From NCBI GenBank assembly GCA_028752905.1, contig JAQNBH010000017.1, positions 34,691,364 through 34,755,363 on the forward strand: a DNA stretch of 64,000 nt, in the 5' to 3' direction. Shown here piece by piece: positions 21,821 to 33,640 of this stretch. Under the pieces are notes generated by a model. That model was not told the DNA's origin, made no database searches, and worked only from the letters and a program-made list of their open reading frames with translations. The DNA comes from Cladorhizidae sp. MBARI D1340-BT2 (lineage: Eukaryota; Porifera; Demospongiae; Poecilosclerida; Cladorhizidae). The translations under genes were made by a program, and so were the position numbers. Within the stretch, counting starts at the first letter, position 1. Each line of letters starts with the position of its first letter.

Positions 21821-22194
21821 ACTTGCATGACCTTGTTATATACTGGTAGCTACCATTTAATACAAACCACACCCTAGCACATGTGTCCATAACATGAATC
21901 AAAAGGAAGCTAATGTGCCCATTTTGACAAGAATGAGCGATTTAAGACTGTTTTTCCTCCAAACGCTCCCATATTTTGTTTATAAAGGGGAGATTTCTCA
22001 CCAAAAGCCGTTTTCTGTCGTTTAAGGAGTAGTTCCTCTGTAGATGCATCTAAATGCAGAAAGGACTGATACAGGCAACAAAGGTCTGGGGGAAAAAGTA
22101 TCATATGGTAATTCCTTGTAGCAGGGATGAGTAAAGACATCAGCAGAGTTATTTTCAGAACTGATGACACACCTGAGCAGATTGAAGGTTACCA

Positions 22195-22548
22195 GCTAGT
22201 GGGCACTCACGGGTTGTTTACCACATCCCTTGCAGCTGTGGGAATTACTACACAGGGGAGAGCAACAGAAGACTCGAGACCAAAATGAAGGAGCATCGAG
22301 ATGCCTGTATAAAGTGTGCTAATGAGATATCTGCAATTAATTAACATGGGACAATGGCCATCCTATTTTGTGGGAGGAAATGCCATCTTAGACCAGGCCA
22401 AAAGACAGAAGGAACTGCTAGTGAAAGAGGGATTGCACATCAGCCTAGCGCCAAAGTGTGAGAGGTTCAATCGAGACTGTGGAATGGACTTGCCTGGCTG
22501 CTGGGGAACTACTCTGAAGAACCAGAACTTAAAACCATACCCACAATA
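22195..22548 (+). pseudogene. Penelope-like element GIY-YIG endonuclease fragment
   Basis: The C-terminal endonuclease domain of a Penelope-like retroelement, which nicks target DNA. The first frame reads HSRVVYHIPCSCGNYYTGE and then LETKMKEHRDAC, matching the V-Y-x-I-PC-x-CG-x-x-Y-x-GE core of the GIY-YIG domain in these elements. It ends at a TAA near 22342. A second frame (22316-22549) continues with AILDQAKRQKELLVKEGLHI, FNRDCGMDLPGCW and a stop, the expected C-terminus. The frame break makes it a pseudogene. No reverse transcriptase part was found upstream. Confidence 0.78.
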
Positions 22549-22619
22549 ATTTTTTAATATTTTTATTGTGTTCAGTTATTTATTGGTCATTTTTTGTTAA
22601 TATTTAAGTCCTATTACTA

Positions 22620-23230
22620 TTTATTATTATTATAGGAGAAACAAGACAAGACAAAAACATTATATTTTATTGGGAAAGTGTCAGATGCCCGTGCTGCCCA
22701 GTACGGATGTGCAGTTCCCCCGCTGGACCGCCACGGATAGTCTCTGGAGCAGGTACTCTGTCGATTTGGGCTCGCCCGACTCTGTTCTAATACGGTATCC
22801 GAGCTCCTTCAAAAAGGCCAGTGACTTCGGGCCAATTGCCCCCAAGGTCTCGATGGCTATGGGTGAGAACACGTGGCCTGGTGGAAGCTCCCGATACTTC
22901 TCGCTTTTCCGTTCCTCTGCTGCTTCAGCGACCCTCCCTAGCTCTTGGGTGGCATGTGCTCTGTATGATAAAGCAAACGTATCCGGGCAGGTAGCATCCC
23001 AAGTCAGCAAACAGCCAGACTTCCATGGGGCCAGAGGGAGCGACTTCAACAGCGCTGCGGATCCCCAGACCCCCAAACTTCACTCGAAGAGTGGCTTGTG
23101 ACCACGCTGAGCTACCTGGCGTGTTGGTAATACTGCATAGGATTTCCCGTAGACAGACATCGTAGGTCTCCAGGGTGGCTGATTGAAAGCAAGGGGCGGT
23201 GCGAAGGACATGCAAAAGCTTCGGGAGGGC
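22620..23230 (-). mobile_element. Non-LTR retrotransposon, copy A (5'-truncated, internally deleted)
   Basis: The minus strand carries the RT thumb segment LRVKFGGLGIRSAVEVAPSG, then jumps directly into APWKSGCLLTWDATCPDTF and ends with LLQRLSVAVQRGN. In copy B the two segments are separated by several hundred bases, so copy A has an internal deletion near 23050. The 3' end on the minus strand shows CAATAAAATATAATG and an (AAT)n tail at about 22620-22640, as expected for a LINE-type tail. Confidence 0.75.
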
Positions 23231-23392
23231 AAAGCAATTGCGTAACAGTTTATTTATTTTATTATTTTGTATTGTTTTAATTGCTATTATCTTATTTTTG
23301 CCACGTTCACTTCACCTGTGCCGGGGTGTGGTTTTTATCATGTGGTGGATAGCTAGCTACTGGTATATAACAAGCTCACACATGAAGGCTAT

Positions 23393-23490
23393 ATAGAGCA
23401 TCTAATCGAAACCGAGAGAGAGAGAGAGTAAATTTCAAATTGATGATTGAGAAGGTTGTAATTTGGTATGCCAATCGAGAGTTTGTTTTG
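23393..23490 (+). repeat. Penelope-type dispersed repeat, partial copy 5
   Basis: AGAGCATCTAATCGAAACCG, a GA run, AATTTCAAATTGATGATTGA and GTATGCCAATCGAGAGTTTG correspond to the 3' half and tail of the family unit. Confidence 0.55.
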
Positions 23491-23499
23491 AGAATATAA

Positions 23500-24600
23500 A
23501 TACATTTTGCATACAGACACCATGCATGTATATCACATACACACAGACAAATGCCATGCCTCTATATAAATATATATAATTATTATAGTATATACCAGTG
23601 AATCCATTCATAAAAACTAGGGCACCAGAAGACTTCAAATCTTCCAATACACATCCTTAACTATATACTCTGTTCATCATTTGTGGTAAATATGCATGGG
23701 TGATGGATACAGTCTAGCTAGCTCACGAGCTGCTTTATAAGTATGAGTCAACACCGAATGTGCTGTATTGGAAGCAGAATCGGTGACCCTTGCTCAGTTC
23801 TGTTGTTTGGTTTGTGGAATTACCACTACTGGGAAATTGTTATCAAGTTCAAAGGAGACTAACTGATCCTAATTAGAATAATGATCTTTATAGTTGATAC
23901 CTATCGAGTTATAGTGTGGAAAAATAATCCCATGTACTAATTGTTTGTATAGTTTATATAATAAGTATATCATATATACTATTTATAAAATAACATCTAA
24001 AAATATAGTTACTACATCTCTACCAAAACATCTGCTTTTAAAGTTGGAAGATTTTCCTGTGAAACTGTTACCATAGTCATTGAAGGAGGCCGTATATAGC
24101 TGACTTAACATGGGGACGGTCAATACGATATGGTTCATTCTGATGTTGGTGTAGTTGGACAACATAGTCTACCATCAACAATTGCAACAAGAGATGGTAC
24201 ATAGTGATATTTATGTGAAGTGTACTAAATATTGAGTTTAAATCCCCTGGAGACCAACTTGGTATAGCACTGCGCTCATGGTAATTTACAGAAACAAAAC
24301 AAATGAGCACCAAAAAAAAATTAACAGGTTTACAATAATAACAATAATACTCATAAAATTACATTAGGCAACATTTTTTTGCTTATGCTGATAATAATAA
24401 TAATATATAATAACTTTTTCCCCCTTTTTTTTTTACATACCATGTTCATTAACACCTAATTAACACATGCTATAATATAGTTATATAATAATCAATTACA
24501 ATTATCAGGTTAGAAAACAAAATTGAGCAGCAATTAGAAATAAATATATATATATTATAATATTTTTATATAATAATCAATTACAAATAATAACTAATTA
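23500..24600. other. AT-rich intergenic stretch
   Basis: Nothing coding was recognised. The part at 24330-24610 is extremely AT-rich and merges with the 3' tail of the non-LTR element copy B. Confidence 0.4.
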
Positions 24601-24619
24601 ACAATAAATACATACATAA

Positions 24620-26450
24620 ATAACTATAAAGCTAACACGTTCAACTCCCGACCGACCCCAAAACAGACAAGGCATTTCCCCGCTGGACTGCCACTGAGAG
24701 ACGCTGAAGGAGGTAAGCATGGGCATTCACCTCCCCAGTTCTTTGCCTTATCCTGAGGCTGAGCTCCTTCAGGAAAGCCATCGACCTGTTCCCGATGACC
24801 CCCAAACTCGATGGCCACAGGCACAAAAAAGTGGCAAGGATCTAGGCTGGCATACTTGGCCACTTTTTTCTCCTCAGGCATACTTGGCCACTTTTTTCTC
24901 CTCAGCCATAGCAGCCACAGCTCCAGGACCACTCACTGCTGCACCCCGATACGACTGGGAAAACATATCTGGACAGGTTGCATCCCATACCAGTTGCTTG
25001 CCATTCTTCCATGGCACCATGGTTATGCCATCAGGTCTTTTCCCGTCGGAACGAAAGAGACCCGACGGTTCCAACATGGAAGGGGCACCGGCAGATGACA
25101 ATGCCCGGAAGATGATGTCGTTCATGGCGGTATGACGGTAGAAACGTCCTTCACTTCTCTTGCAGCTAAGACCGTGCATAGCAAGGCGATCCACTTCTGT
25201 TCCACAGTGCTGGCAGTTATGGGGGGCGACACAAAGTGGAGCCCAAGCGGAGACCCACGGCAACCCTGATGGTATCATCATCCTTCCTCAAACCCAGGGA
25301 CGAGATAGGGAGGGCATTTAGCCATGCACCGGATTCTTTTTTTGAAACGGCCAAAAGCCGGGCTCGAGCTAAATCGTCAGGTGCATTGTGCAACAAAGAT
25401 TCCACAGACTTTGACACCCTGCACATATCCCAGGATTTCTGGAAGCACGTCACAAGACCGATGGTGGGGGAGTACCGTGACCCATAGACCATGCTGAAAG
25501 GGCATTATCAACAAAAGGGACAGAGAGTGAAAACAAGTGAGGTGGCAGGATGGCTTGGACCAGGTCATGAGTGGCAGCAGCTGAGGCCAAGAAGGCAGAG
25601 GGAGCAAGCTGCACTGCACTCCTGAATGTCCTGATTCCAAGACCCTCTACACCAACAGGGAGAGTGGCCTGCAACCAAGAACGGACATCTTCAGTGAAAT
25701 TAATGTTAGTGATACCACTCAGAATTGACTGGAGACTCTCATCATAATCTATCAGGGCAGGAGAGAGAAAACATGGAGAAGTCCTGAGGGTGTATAGAAG
25801 CTTAGGGATAGAAAATGCATTACGCAGCAGGATTAAGGCATCTGAGCAGAAACGAACCTGAGTCTGTCCCCCATGACCTCAAGGGCATTGATTTTCTCCC
25901 TGAGAACAGTTGAGACAGACTCCACACTACCCAGCGGGAGACAGGCATCAGAGGGATCACAACATGAGCTCCTGGGAGAGAGCATAAGAAGGTTCCTCTC
26001 GAAACTGCATCATGGCAAATGATCTCAGACTGTCGTTGTTCAAAATTAACCCAATCTTTTCAGTTTGTTTAATGAGCTCTAGATCATGAATTATATCCCT
26101 GTTGAGCCACCCAGAGTAATGTCATCTAGAAACATTACACACAACTCCGATGACAGTTGAGCACAGTTATGATGGAGGGAAAGAAGGGCCAAGGGGATCC
26201 CCCTGCTGCACCCCTTCTGCTGATTGCAAGGACTTGTCACCCCAGAACAAGGACGATGGTGAAGAGTATACAGATTAAAGGTGCTAACGTATAGACAGCT
26301 TCCAACATCTTGTCTCTGCGTACGGAATTGAAAGCGTTTTTGATGTCAAGCTTTACTACTGCATGGTTAGCTTGCAAGTTGTTAAGAAACTGCCTGGTGG
26401 CATGGACAGCTGCTTCTCTATTTACAATTAACATACAATTAATTAACAAT
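24620..26450 (-). mobile_element. Non-LTR retrotransposon, copy B, with restriction-like C-terminus
   Basis: Minus-strand pieces, in order, start with RT palm text AVVKLDIKNAFNSVRRDKML (26237-26449). Next come FWGDKS...AEGVQQGDPLGP near 26200 and the catalytic FLDDITLGG near 26120. The thumb reads LGIRTFRSAVQLAPSAFLA (25450-25674). After a cysteine-histidine finger (NCQHCGTEVDRLAMHGLSC, 25200-25145) comes KRPDGITMVPWKNGKQLVWD (about 25057-24998), a PD...D pattern as in restriction-like endonucleases of R2/R4/NeSL-type elements. It ends with RLSVAVQRGNALSVLGS. Frameshifts occur throughout. The exact clade is uncertain. Confidence 0.78.
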
Positions 26451-26559
26451 AACTAAAAAGCTAACAACAAACAACATTATTTTAACAAAAATTGGATTGG
26501 CCTGTTAAAGAAAGGAATTGTAGACCCCAACCACCTTGATGATCCTTTACATTATGTAG

Positions 26560-26755
26560 ATAATCATTGTATATACTGGCGGCTTACATGGGTACAGTCA
26601 TGTACTGGCGGTCTATATACATAGGTAGAGTCATGCACTGGTGTACTGATGGTCTACATGGGTATAGTCATAATTATACTGGTGATCTACATGGGTACAG
26701 TCATATACTGGTGATCTACATGGGTACAGTTATGTACTGGCGGTCTTATTTTCTT
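26560..26755. repeat. Short tandem repeat CTACATGGGTACAGTCATGT type
   Basis: About six imperfect copies of a roughly 30-bp unit containing ACTGGCGGTCTACATGGGTA. Confidence 0.75.
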
Positions 26756-26856
26756 TTTAACCAAAAGTAAGCAAGGCACACATACCCTTTTACCTTAAAT
26801 AATGAAGTTGTGCAGTGGGTGTGTGCTAATGCCAGTCAAAGACAAGCCAAACATGA

Positions 26857-29160
26857 TTGTTACAAAATGTTGTTACTAGATCGAACACTGATCTACTCCC
26901 TCATCCAAATTGCAACCTATATGTCTTAAAGACATTAAAAAAAGAACTGCTGCCAAGTGGTTATATACATCAGCTTGGTGTTACATCACAAAAAGGGCAT
27001 TTAATTGATGGTCATGAACATAGGATGGTGATGCTGGAGAAGAAGACAGCCTCTACGCAGCCTCCACCACTGCTTGTAGTAAAACTAATGTCTTCAGCAA
27101 GTCACACAGACACAACCACCACCACCATCACAGGCCTGATGGCCAATACATCCAATGCTCTTCTCAGGCCAGGTAGCCATCAAAAGTCAAGGTCTCACGA
27201 TTCTGCAACTCAATGTTAAGGGGCTCACCACCTCAACATCCTCGACAGGTTGCCATCAAAAAGAAGGCTACAGCTGTCTTCAAGAAACCCCCACAAGGAG
27301 AACGATGCCATCCGAGTCTCTGGGGTTTCACACTAGCTGGCCACACCAAGAGCCAGCACCATGTCATGGGCCTGGTGACATTCACGAGCACAAATGTGTC
27401 CTGGTCCCTTGCTGCACAGCCTGCAGATGATGCTGAAGTTGATTGGCTCTCCACTAAGGTGCAGTACACTACAATCATAAATGACTACAAGCCAACACCG
27501 AGCAGGTTAATACAAGTATTACCAGATGTCCCCACTCCAGCTGTCTGTGATTCAACAGCCAGCATACAAACTGGGGTTACAGAACTCCAACAAAGATGGT
27601 GACTGTCCGGTAGAGTGGTCCTCCACTGCCAATGCCACACTACTATTCGACCTGAAGGAGCCGCCTATCTTCCAATCTGCTCACTGAAACAGCTAAATCA
27701 ACCCAGACCTGGCCTTCATCAAAATCCTCACCCATAAGCCTCTGCTGGTAAGATACATCCTGGATCGGATTCCCATGCTCTCATTACTCTCCATTGCTGA
27801 TCACAATGCCATCGCCCACCCAACTGGAAGTATGCTGGTTCTGAGATGGAAGTTCAGTAAAGTCAAGTGGCTAAGTTCTGAGAAAAAAGTCAACATAACC
27901 GCAAAAAACCTTGCCATTGCCAACACTTGTCAACCTCAACAAAGCCTATGACACCTACTGCCGGAAGTTGCTTGATGCTGCCAAGAAACACATACCGCAT
28001 GGACTTCGAAAAAGCTACCTTCTTAGTTTGAGCAACGAGCGTGAGAGCGTGAAGACCTAATCACCCACAACAAAGCTCAGACAAACAAAGAAAGGGAAAC
28101 AGCAACAAACGATCCCCTTTCTAGTGTGAGGAATGGAAAATGGAAAGAAAAGGTGGATGGAATCCATCAACTTCACCCACTCAAACAAACAAACATGGTG
28201 AATAAATGACCCCAAGAGTAATTGCTCTCCTCTGCATACTGTGCAAGATCACGGGGTGCCATTTGTTGGACAGTCTGGACCCAATAATTGACTAAGGAAT
28301 AGGCCATCTTCTGCTGCAGGAAATCATCTACAGACCAGGTGACCCACCTTACATAAAAGACACCATTCAGGTAGGTGTGAAAGAAGGGTGGCTTCTTCCT
28401 CCTTGACTGCTCAGCTGCATGTGACACAATCTGGCTTCGCAGTTTCCATCTAAAACTCCTACAAACAATCCTGGACTGACACAGGTAAACTTTCTTATGG
28501 CAACCACAGCTCACTGAACACCAGTGATGGCCAATGCAGTAGGTTGAGAAGGTTCAAGAACAGCGTTCCACGTGACTCCGTGCTGGTTCCGATGCTCTTC
28601 AATATCTACATCTATGACCTTCCAGAGATGCAGGCAAAGAAGTACAGATATGCAGACAACTTGGCCATCCTGCTCGGGAAGAAGTGTTACGAAAAAGTGC
28701 TAACAGAAGATATGTCTATGTACATGTAGAACTGGGACTGAAGCTAAGTGTAGACAAGATGCTAAAAGGTGCTGTCTACCATGTTCCAATACCTCAAAGC
28801 TATGACTATGGTACATGTCACACCGATCCACCACCTAGCTGGGTAATGGGCAGCAGCTACAAAGATGATGCACATCTGAACCCAGGTGCTAGTTTTGTCG
28901 TACTGCACTCTGGTCTTGTGCGGAAGTCTGCATACCAAGAGGCTGGACACAATAGTGTCCTGAATATTGCCTCTGGCTTCCTGCATTCCATTCCGCTCAA
29001 CCAAATTCCCATCCACATGGGCATTGCCCTATCCGGTCATGACAAGAAGCAGCTGCTCTGGCACTCTCCCACAAGGAAAAGACAAAGGAAAACTACCGCC
29101 TCTACAAGGTCGTCTCCATGATTTCTCTGCACGCGTATCTGAAGAGGGGACAAAACCATA
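26857..29160 (+). mobile_element. Jockey/CR1-like LINE relic
   Basis: Plus-strand pieces of an APE-type non-LTR retrotransposon follow each other. The endonuclease begins with LTILQLNVKGLTTSTS (27155-27430) and continues with WGFTLAGHTKSQHHVMGL and TTIINDYKPTPSRL (27213-27602). The NDP...H-type end reads LLSIADHNAIAHPTG near 27790. Reverse transcriptase appears as RFKNSVPRDSVLVPMLFNIY with YRYADNLAIL (28544-28729), so the active-site YADD has become YADN. The C-terminal part is VVLHSGLVRKSAYQEAGHN (28684-29121). Deletions remove much of the RT finger region. Stops and frameshifts are frequent. A minus-strand frame at 28173-28514 is a shadow. Confidence 0.78.
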
Positions 29161-29285
29161 AAGTAGTAGAATCTTGTGGCTACCACTTTATAGTTCAATA
29201 GATTCTGCACACTTCATGATATGGAATTGATATATAGCTCAAAAGATGGGTCTCTCTGTGTGCTCTCTTTTGATACTATTTTTCA

Positions 29286-29583
29286 TAGATATAACTATAG
29301 CCAAGTTACTGGAGCCAAAGTGGTGGGTACCTCAAAACCTGAGTGCCTGATTTCTCTGCAAAAATATCTCCAGATGGCCAAGTAGAGAACTGAAGTGGCT
29401 AGAGGAAGCCCTACTGCATGCAACGACTTTTTTCATTAGGCACTAAAACTTAAATGCGTGGTCAAGCGTGCGGTTGGAAAATGAATTTTGTTAAAATTCA
29501 TATTTATGTGGAGAAATCAGGCACTCGGTTTTTGAGATACCAACACTTTAGCTCCAGTAGCTTGGGTATAGTTATAGCTATCA
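29286..29583. mobile_element. Non-autonomous DNA element with about 80-bp inverted repeats
   Basis: The left arm (about 29286-29366, GATATAACTATAGCCAAGTT ... GAGTGCCTGATTTCTC) is matched in reverse by the right arm (about 29503-29583, GAGAAATCAGGCACTCGG ... TATAGTTATAGC). Arms differ at roughly 15 percent of positions. The roughly 135-bp middle has no coding content. This fits a MITE. The target duplication is unclear. Confidence 0.75.
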
Positions 29584-29589
29584 TTATTA

Positions 29590-30700
29590 GCTATTATTAT
29601 TAGTACTAGTTATTATTATAGACATTGGTGATGAAGAGCCAACAAGTGAAGGAATTGCTCGTGAGGGAGGTGCTGTACGTCCATTTTTAAACCTAAGGAT
29701 CAGCACTTCAATCTAAACAGGACTGGAGCTACCTGTTTTTACTCACTGGGTCTCGACTCTGACAGAGTATAAAACTACACCCATCATTATCTGTTGAAGG
29801 ACAGATCATGAACCACATGCATTGCATTTCTTGTGAAGTGCATCGTGCACACATGAGTGTGGATGTGCTGTTGTTTTAAGTGGTTGAAACCAAAAACTAT
29901 CAATAGAAAATCTACAGATCATTTGATGATGTCAGCTGAAATAACCTACAAACTTACATTGTTGCTGTGGTCATCTCAAACCATATGACAACATGCAATA
30001 ATTATACTATCAGGTCAATCAAGACAAAATACTGCAGTACATGGCTGGGAGTAGGACTACACATAGTCAGCCATACAAACAGTAGCTTTATGCCTAAGTA
30101 TGTTTGAGGTAATAACCAAAGCATTATTCACGTTTCTGGAAGAATATAATTATGATTCAAAGAGACCTATCCATAGGCTATTCTTTATGGTTGGTATATA
30201 TATATCTCGGGATCAATGTTTCTTCAATATGGCCCGGAGACAACAAGCCATCCAAAAACAAGATAGACAGCTGCTCCATTAATATGAATTTTCCACGTAC
30301 AGACCACATGCTACTGCATGTGATATGCGTACATAAAAATTACTCCTCATATATTAATTATGTCACCTGTACGGTATTAAGGAACCACATACTTGAATAT
30401 ATACCATTTCTTAAAAGCCATTTCACTCTAATAATACCTGCGCTTACATGTCCTGTCCATGCTCTGTCATCTTGACTGGCTGGCCAGCACCCACCCCATG
30501 CTCAAACACAAACCCCTCCACACTTACATAAACAGCTTCCCAGCAAAAGAAATTCGCCTGTCGCTTAATACATTTTCGGCATTTTATTAATACCTTTAAA
30601 ATCCATAGATGTATAGAATGCAGGAACTTGTAGACTCCTTTTTTCTGCTCGACTCCTATATATAACTGGAAAATTATCATTCAATTATGGGTGTGGCTTA
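29590..30700. other. Intergenic stretch, no gene recognised
   Basis: Short frames at 30100-30475 and 30444-30680 match nothing I recognise. Confidence 0.4.
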
Positions 30701-30717
30701 CGACATTATTATCCGGG

Positions 30718-31100
30718 CATGGTCTTGCTGCTATAATTATCGTGTTTGTATATGGGACTTCTGAGTAGTGTCCATTTGTCCGGAAAGAGGTCGACCCCTT
30801 CTCGGAGATAGTGATGCATGCTAAAATCAATTGATGCTTAAATACTTCTGATATAGTAGAACAGTACAGCATTATCAATCGACACTTCAAATTCAAAGGG
30901 ATACCAGATTAAACGTTCTGGGGAGAACAATGAATATGTTCACAATCTTTACCTATTTAAAACCAACCCGGTCTTGCTATAATTATTATTAATGATCAAA
31001 GCTATTATAGTGTTTGTATGAGATTTCCGAGTAGTGTCCATTTGTCCGGAAAGAGGTTGACCCCTTCTCGGAGATAGTGATGCATGCTAATGCTTATATA
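30718..31100. repeat. Direct duplication of a roughly 110-bp segment
   Basis: 30755-30822 and 31024-31090 share GAGTAGTGTCCATTTGTCCG, GAAAGAGGTYGACCCCTTCT and CGGAGATAGTGATGCATGCT almost exactly. Between the copies, 30855-30955 is the reverse complement of 61985-62100 (AGAACAGTACAGCATTATCA ... GGGGAGAACAATGAATATGT). Confidence 0.8.
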
Positions 31101-31434
31101 CTAGTTCCACTGTAATTACAAGGGTAAACTTTTCTTCCTCCAATAAAACATGTTCGTTCTTGATGTCACGCATATTATAATAAAGCACACATATATATAA
31201 TTTTTTTTGCTGATGAGAGGTGCGGATATTGTGAGCACAGATATATTAATTAAAAATTAGTATATAGGGTGATATAATTCCACATGAACAACCAACTATA
31301 GCTATATAAGTAAGGTGAAGATGCTGCTGCCATAATGCTCATCCACAGTTATATAGCAAGACCAAACACAGTCACAATGCAGTACATCGACTTGTTCTCC
31401 CATCGAATAGTGCAACTTCCTGCAGTAAGGCATA

Positions 31435-31895
31435 TAATGGTGAGATTGCATAATGAGTGTGGCTGAATTATCAATTCAGACATGGCTTTTTATACTATGT
31501 GAGATTGCATTCAGAGATGGGCGTGGCTATATAGATGCTTTTTATAATGGTAAGATTGTATACAGGGATGGGAGTGGCTAAATTATCAATTCACACATGG
31601 CTTTTTATACAATGATGAGATTGCACACTGGGATGGGTGTGGCTAAATTATCAGCTTTTTATACAATGTGAGATTGCATACAGAGATGGTGTGGCTATAT
31701 AGATGCTTTTTTATAATGGTAAGATTGTATACAGGAATGGGTGTGGCTAAATTATCAATTCACACATGGCTTTTATACAATGACGAGATTGCAGACTGAG
31801 ATGGGCGTGGCTAAATTATCAATTCACACAGAGCTTTTAATATAATGGTGAGTTGCATACAGAGAGGGTGTGGCTAAATCACACATGGCTTTTCC
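31435..31895. repeat. Minisatellite, GTGAGATTGCATACAGAGAT type
   Basis: About seven imperfect copies of a unit with GAGATTGCATACAGAGATGG, GTGTGGCTAAATTATCAATT and CACACATGGCTTTTTATA. Unit length varies between about 60 and 75 bp. Confidence 0.8.
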
Positions 31896-31899
31896 GTAT

Positions 31900-32260
31900 G
31901 TAAACACCAGAGTTGGTGAAGCAACAAGGGGAGAGAGGGAGGGAATAATTTCGTTCCCTTTTTAAAGAATAATTAACTGATATTTTGAACAACACAGAAA
32001 CACAAAAACATTACTTTGAAAAATAGACAGTGTTGTGTTTGAGCGTTTAGTTAGTGTCAACCCAAGTAGATGTTGAGTCATTTTGAACTGTACAAAGTGA
32101 GTGTCTATCAATTACTCAGTTATTCACAGACTTTGTTCTAAGTTTACAGACTCCATCCATCTTTATTCTTTACTCAGTTTGTAATTGCAGAAGCATGTGC
32201 TGCCTTGAGCAGTTTATGCCTTTTGTGTGTACACAGTCAATGCTTCCTTCAGACTCTAAA
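31900..32260. other. Non-coding stretch
   Basis: Nothing recognised. Confidence 0.4.
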
Positions 32261-32267
32261 GCAAAAC

Positions 32268-33085
32268 GAGCAAGCACAAGGCAACAGTGCAGTACTAGTG
32301 CTGGTAGCAGTCAGTGTGGACTGAGCAAGCACAAGGCAACAGTGCGGTACTAGTAGTGGTAGTAGTCTAAGTGGACTGAGCAAGCACAAGGCAACAGTGC
32401 AGTACTAGTGGTGGTAGTAGCGAAGTGGACTGAGCAAGCACAAGGCAACAGTGCAGTTCTAGTAGTGGTAGTACAGTAGACCCTCACTAATCCGAATAGC
32501 CTGGGGATCTGAGTAGTTCGGATTAGTGAAATTTATGAATATCATTATATTGAACTCTGAATTTGTATATTTTTTGCAGGTGTGGGTTGAATACAGGTGT
32601 GGGTTGAATACTAGGTGGTGGGAGTACAAGTTATTTTTAATCATTATGATCCCTTCCCATCCTCATTCTTTTAGCAGATCTCCGGAATCCCATCTCAGTC
32701 TTCTTCCTTTTGCATCCTCACAACTCACTGCCCTTCTTCTTTATGTCTGAGATAGTTGAGACTCCAACTCAGATAGTAACTTGTAGCTTTTCTTCCCGAG
32801 CTGGTCCAGGATCTCGACCTTCTCCTCCATGGTAAGGCTCTTGTATGCTCTTTTTTTCTCCGTAATCACTGCAGCTGCATCGTGACAGGCTCGTAGTAGG
32901 TTCGAAGTTCAATAATGGCACGCATTTTGAACCGTTTTTTTTTTTTTTTTTGCTACCCAGTTCGGATTAGCGAGGTTTCGGATTAACGGCGTCCGGATTA
33001 GCGAGGGTCTACTGTAGTCTGTGGACTGAGCAAGCACAAGGCAACAGTCCATTACTGGTGGTGGCAGTAGTCAGAGTGGATTGTA
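32268..33085. repeat. 68-bp minisatellite split by a MITE
   Basis: Units of ACTGAGCAAGCACAAGGCAA, CAGTGCAGTACTAGT and GGTGGTAGTAG repeat four times to 32471 and resume at 33017. The interruption is the pogo-like element at 32474-33014. Confidence 0.85.
32474..33014. mobile_element. Pogo/Tigger-like MITE (541 bp) with TA duplication
   Basis: The left end CAGTAGACCCTCACTAATCC and the right end GGATTAGCGAGGGTCTACTG are inverted repeats, flanked on both sides by TA (32472-32473 and 33015-33016). CAGT...ACTG ends, the CTAATCCGAA motif and TA duplication are typical of pogo/Tigger elements. Extra TTCGGATTAG motifs occur near both ends. No transposase is encoded; inside are a 17-bp tandem duplication (CAGGTGTGGGTTGAATA) and a T-run near 32937. 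Confidence 0.9.
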
Positions 33086-33142
33086 CTATCGTCCAGCGAA
33101 ATGAGACATTGTATGATCATGAAATAAGCTCATCACACCGAG

Positions 33143-33572
33143 TGTCAGGACTGGGCCAGATAGGAGTGATGTCACAGGATGATATCATCCAAAGACAGAA
33201 CTATGCAGAAGCCTGCACAACAATCACTACCTAAATTACACTCTCACTCTAATTTGGAAATGGTCAGTTCTTAGAAACCTAAATTGACACTTTACTTCAT
33301 TAGTATCTAAGTGCTTATTGTATCTGTGTAGCTAGAGCTTAGTTCATTGGTTAAAGATAGAATGATACAATGTGTAAACATGTGTTGGCCACAAACAACG
33401 AGTGCAGCCTACTTAAGGGAACACTTTAGTAGTGCGTGGCCAGTCTTCACTTTTAAGAAAGATAACTCAACACTGACTTATCTCTTGAAGCAGAGCTTGC
33501 CTCTGTCTAGAGTAAAGGGGTGACTCTGGTGGCAGGGGCAATTAAGGCACCACAGCCCATCCAACCCTCACA
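33143..33572 (+). repeat. 5' LTR, 430 bp
   Basis: It runs from TGTCAGGACTGGGCCAGATA to CATCCAACCCTCACA. The same text in order is found in the 3' LTR pieces at 37819-38120 and 41739-41856. Confidence 0.9.
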
Positions 33573-33574
33573 TT

Positions 33575-33590
33575 TGGTGGCAGCAGTCTG
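33575..33590 (+). other. Primer binding site of the complete LTR element
   Basis: TGGTGGCAGCAGTCTG starts two bases after the LTR. Its first 13 bases equal those of the PBS of the left-edge element (2724-2739 minus). Confidence 0.7.
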
Positions 33591-33640
33591 CGGATCTACA
33601 CTCACTGAAGCTAATATGCCACTAAATTATCATTCGCAAG

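Noticed and set aside
28173..28514. 113-codon minus-strand frame
   Set aside because: It lies inside the plus-strand LINE relic and matches no known protein.
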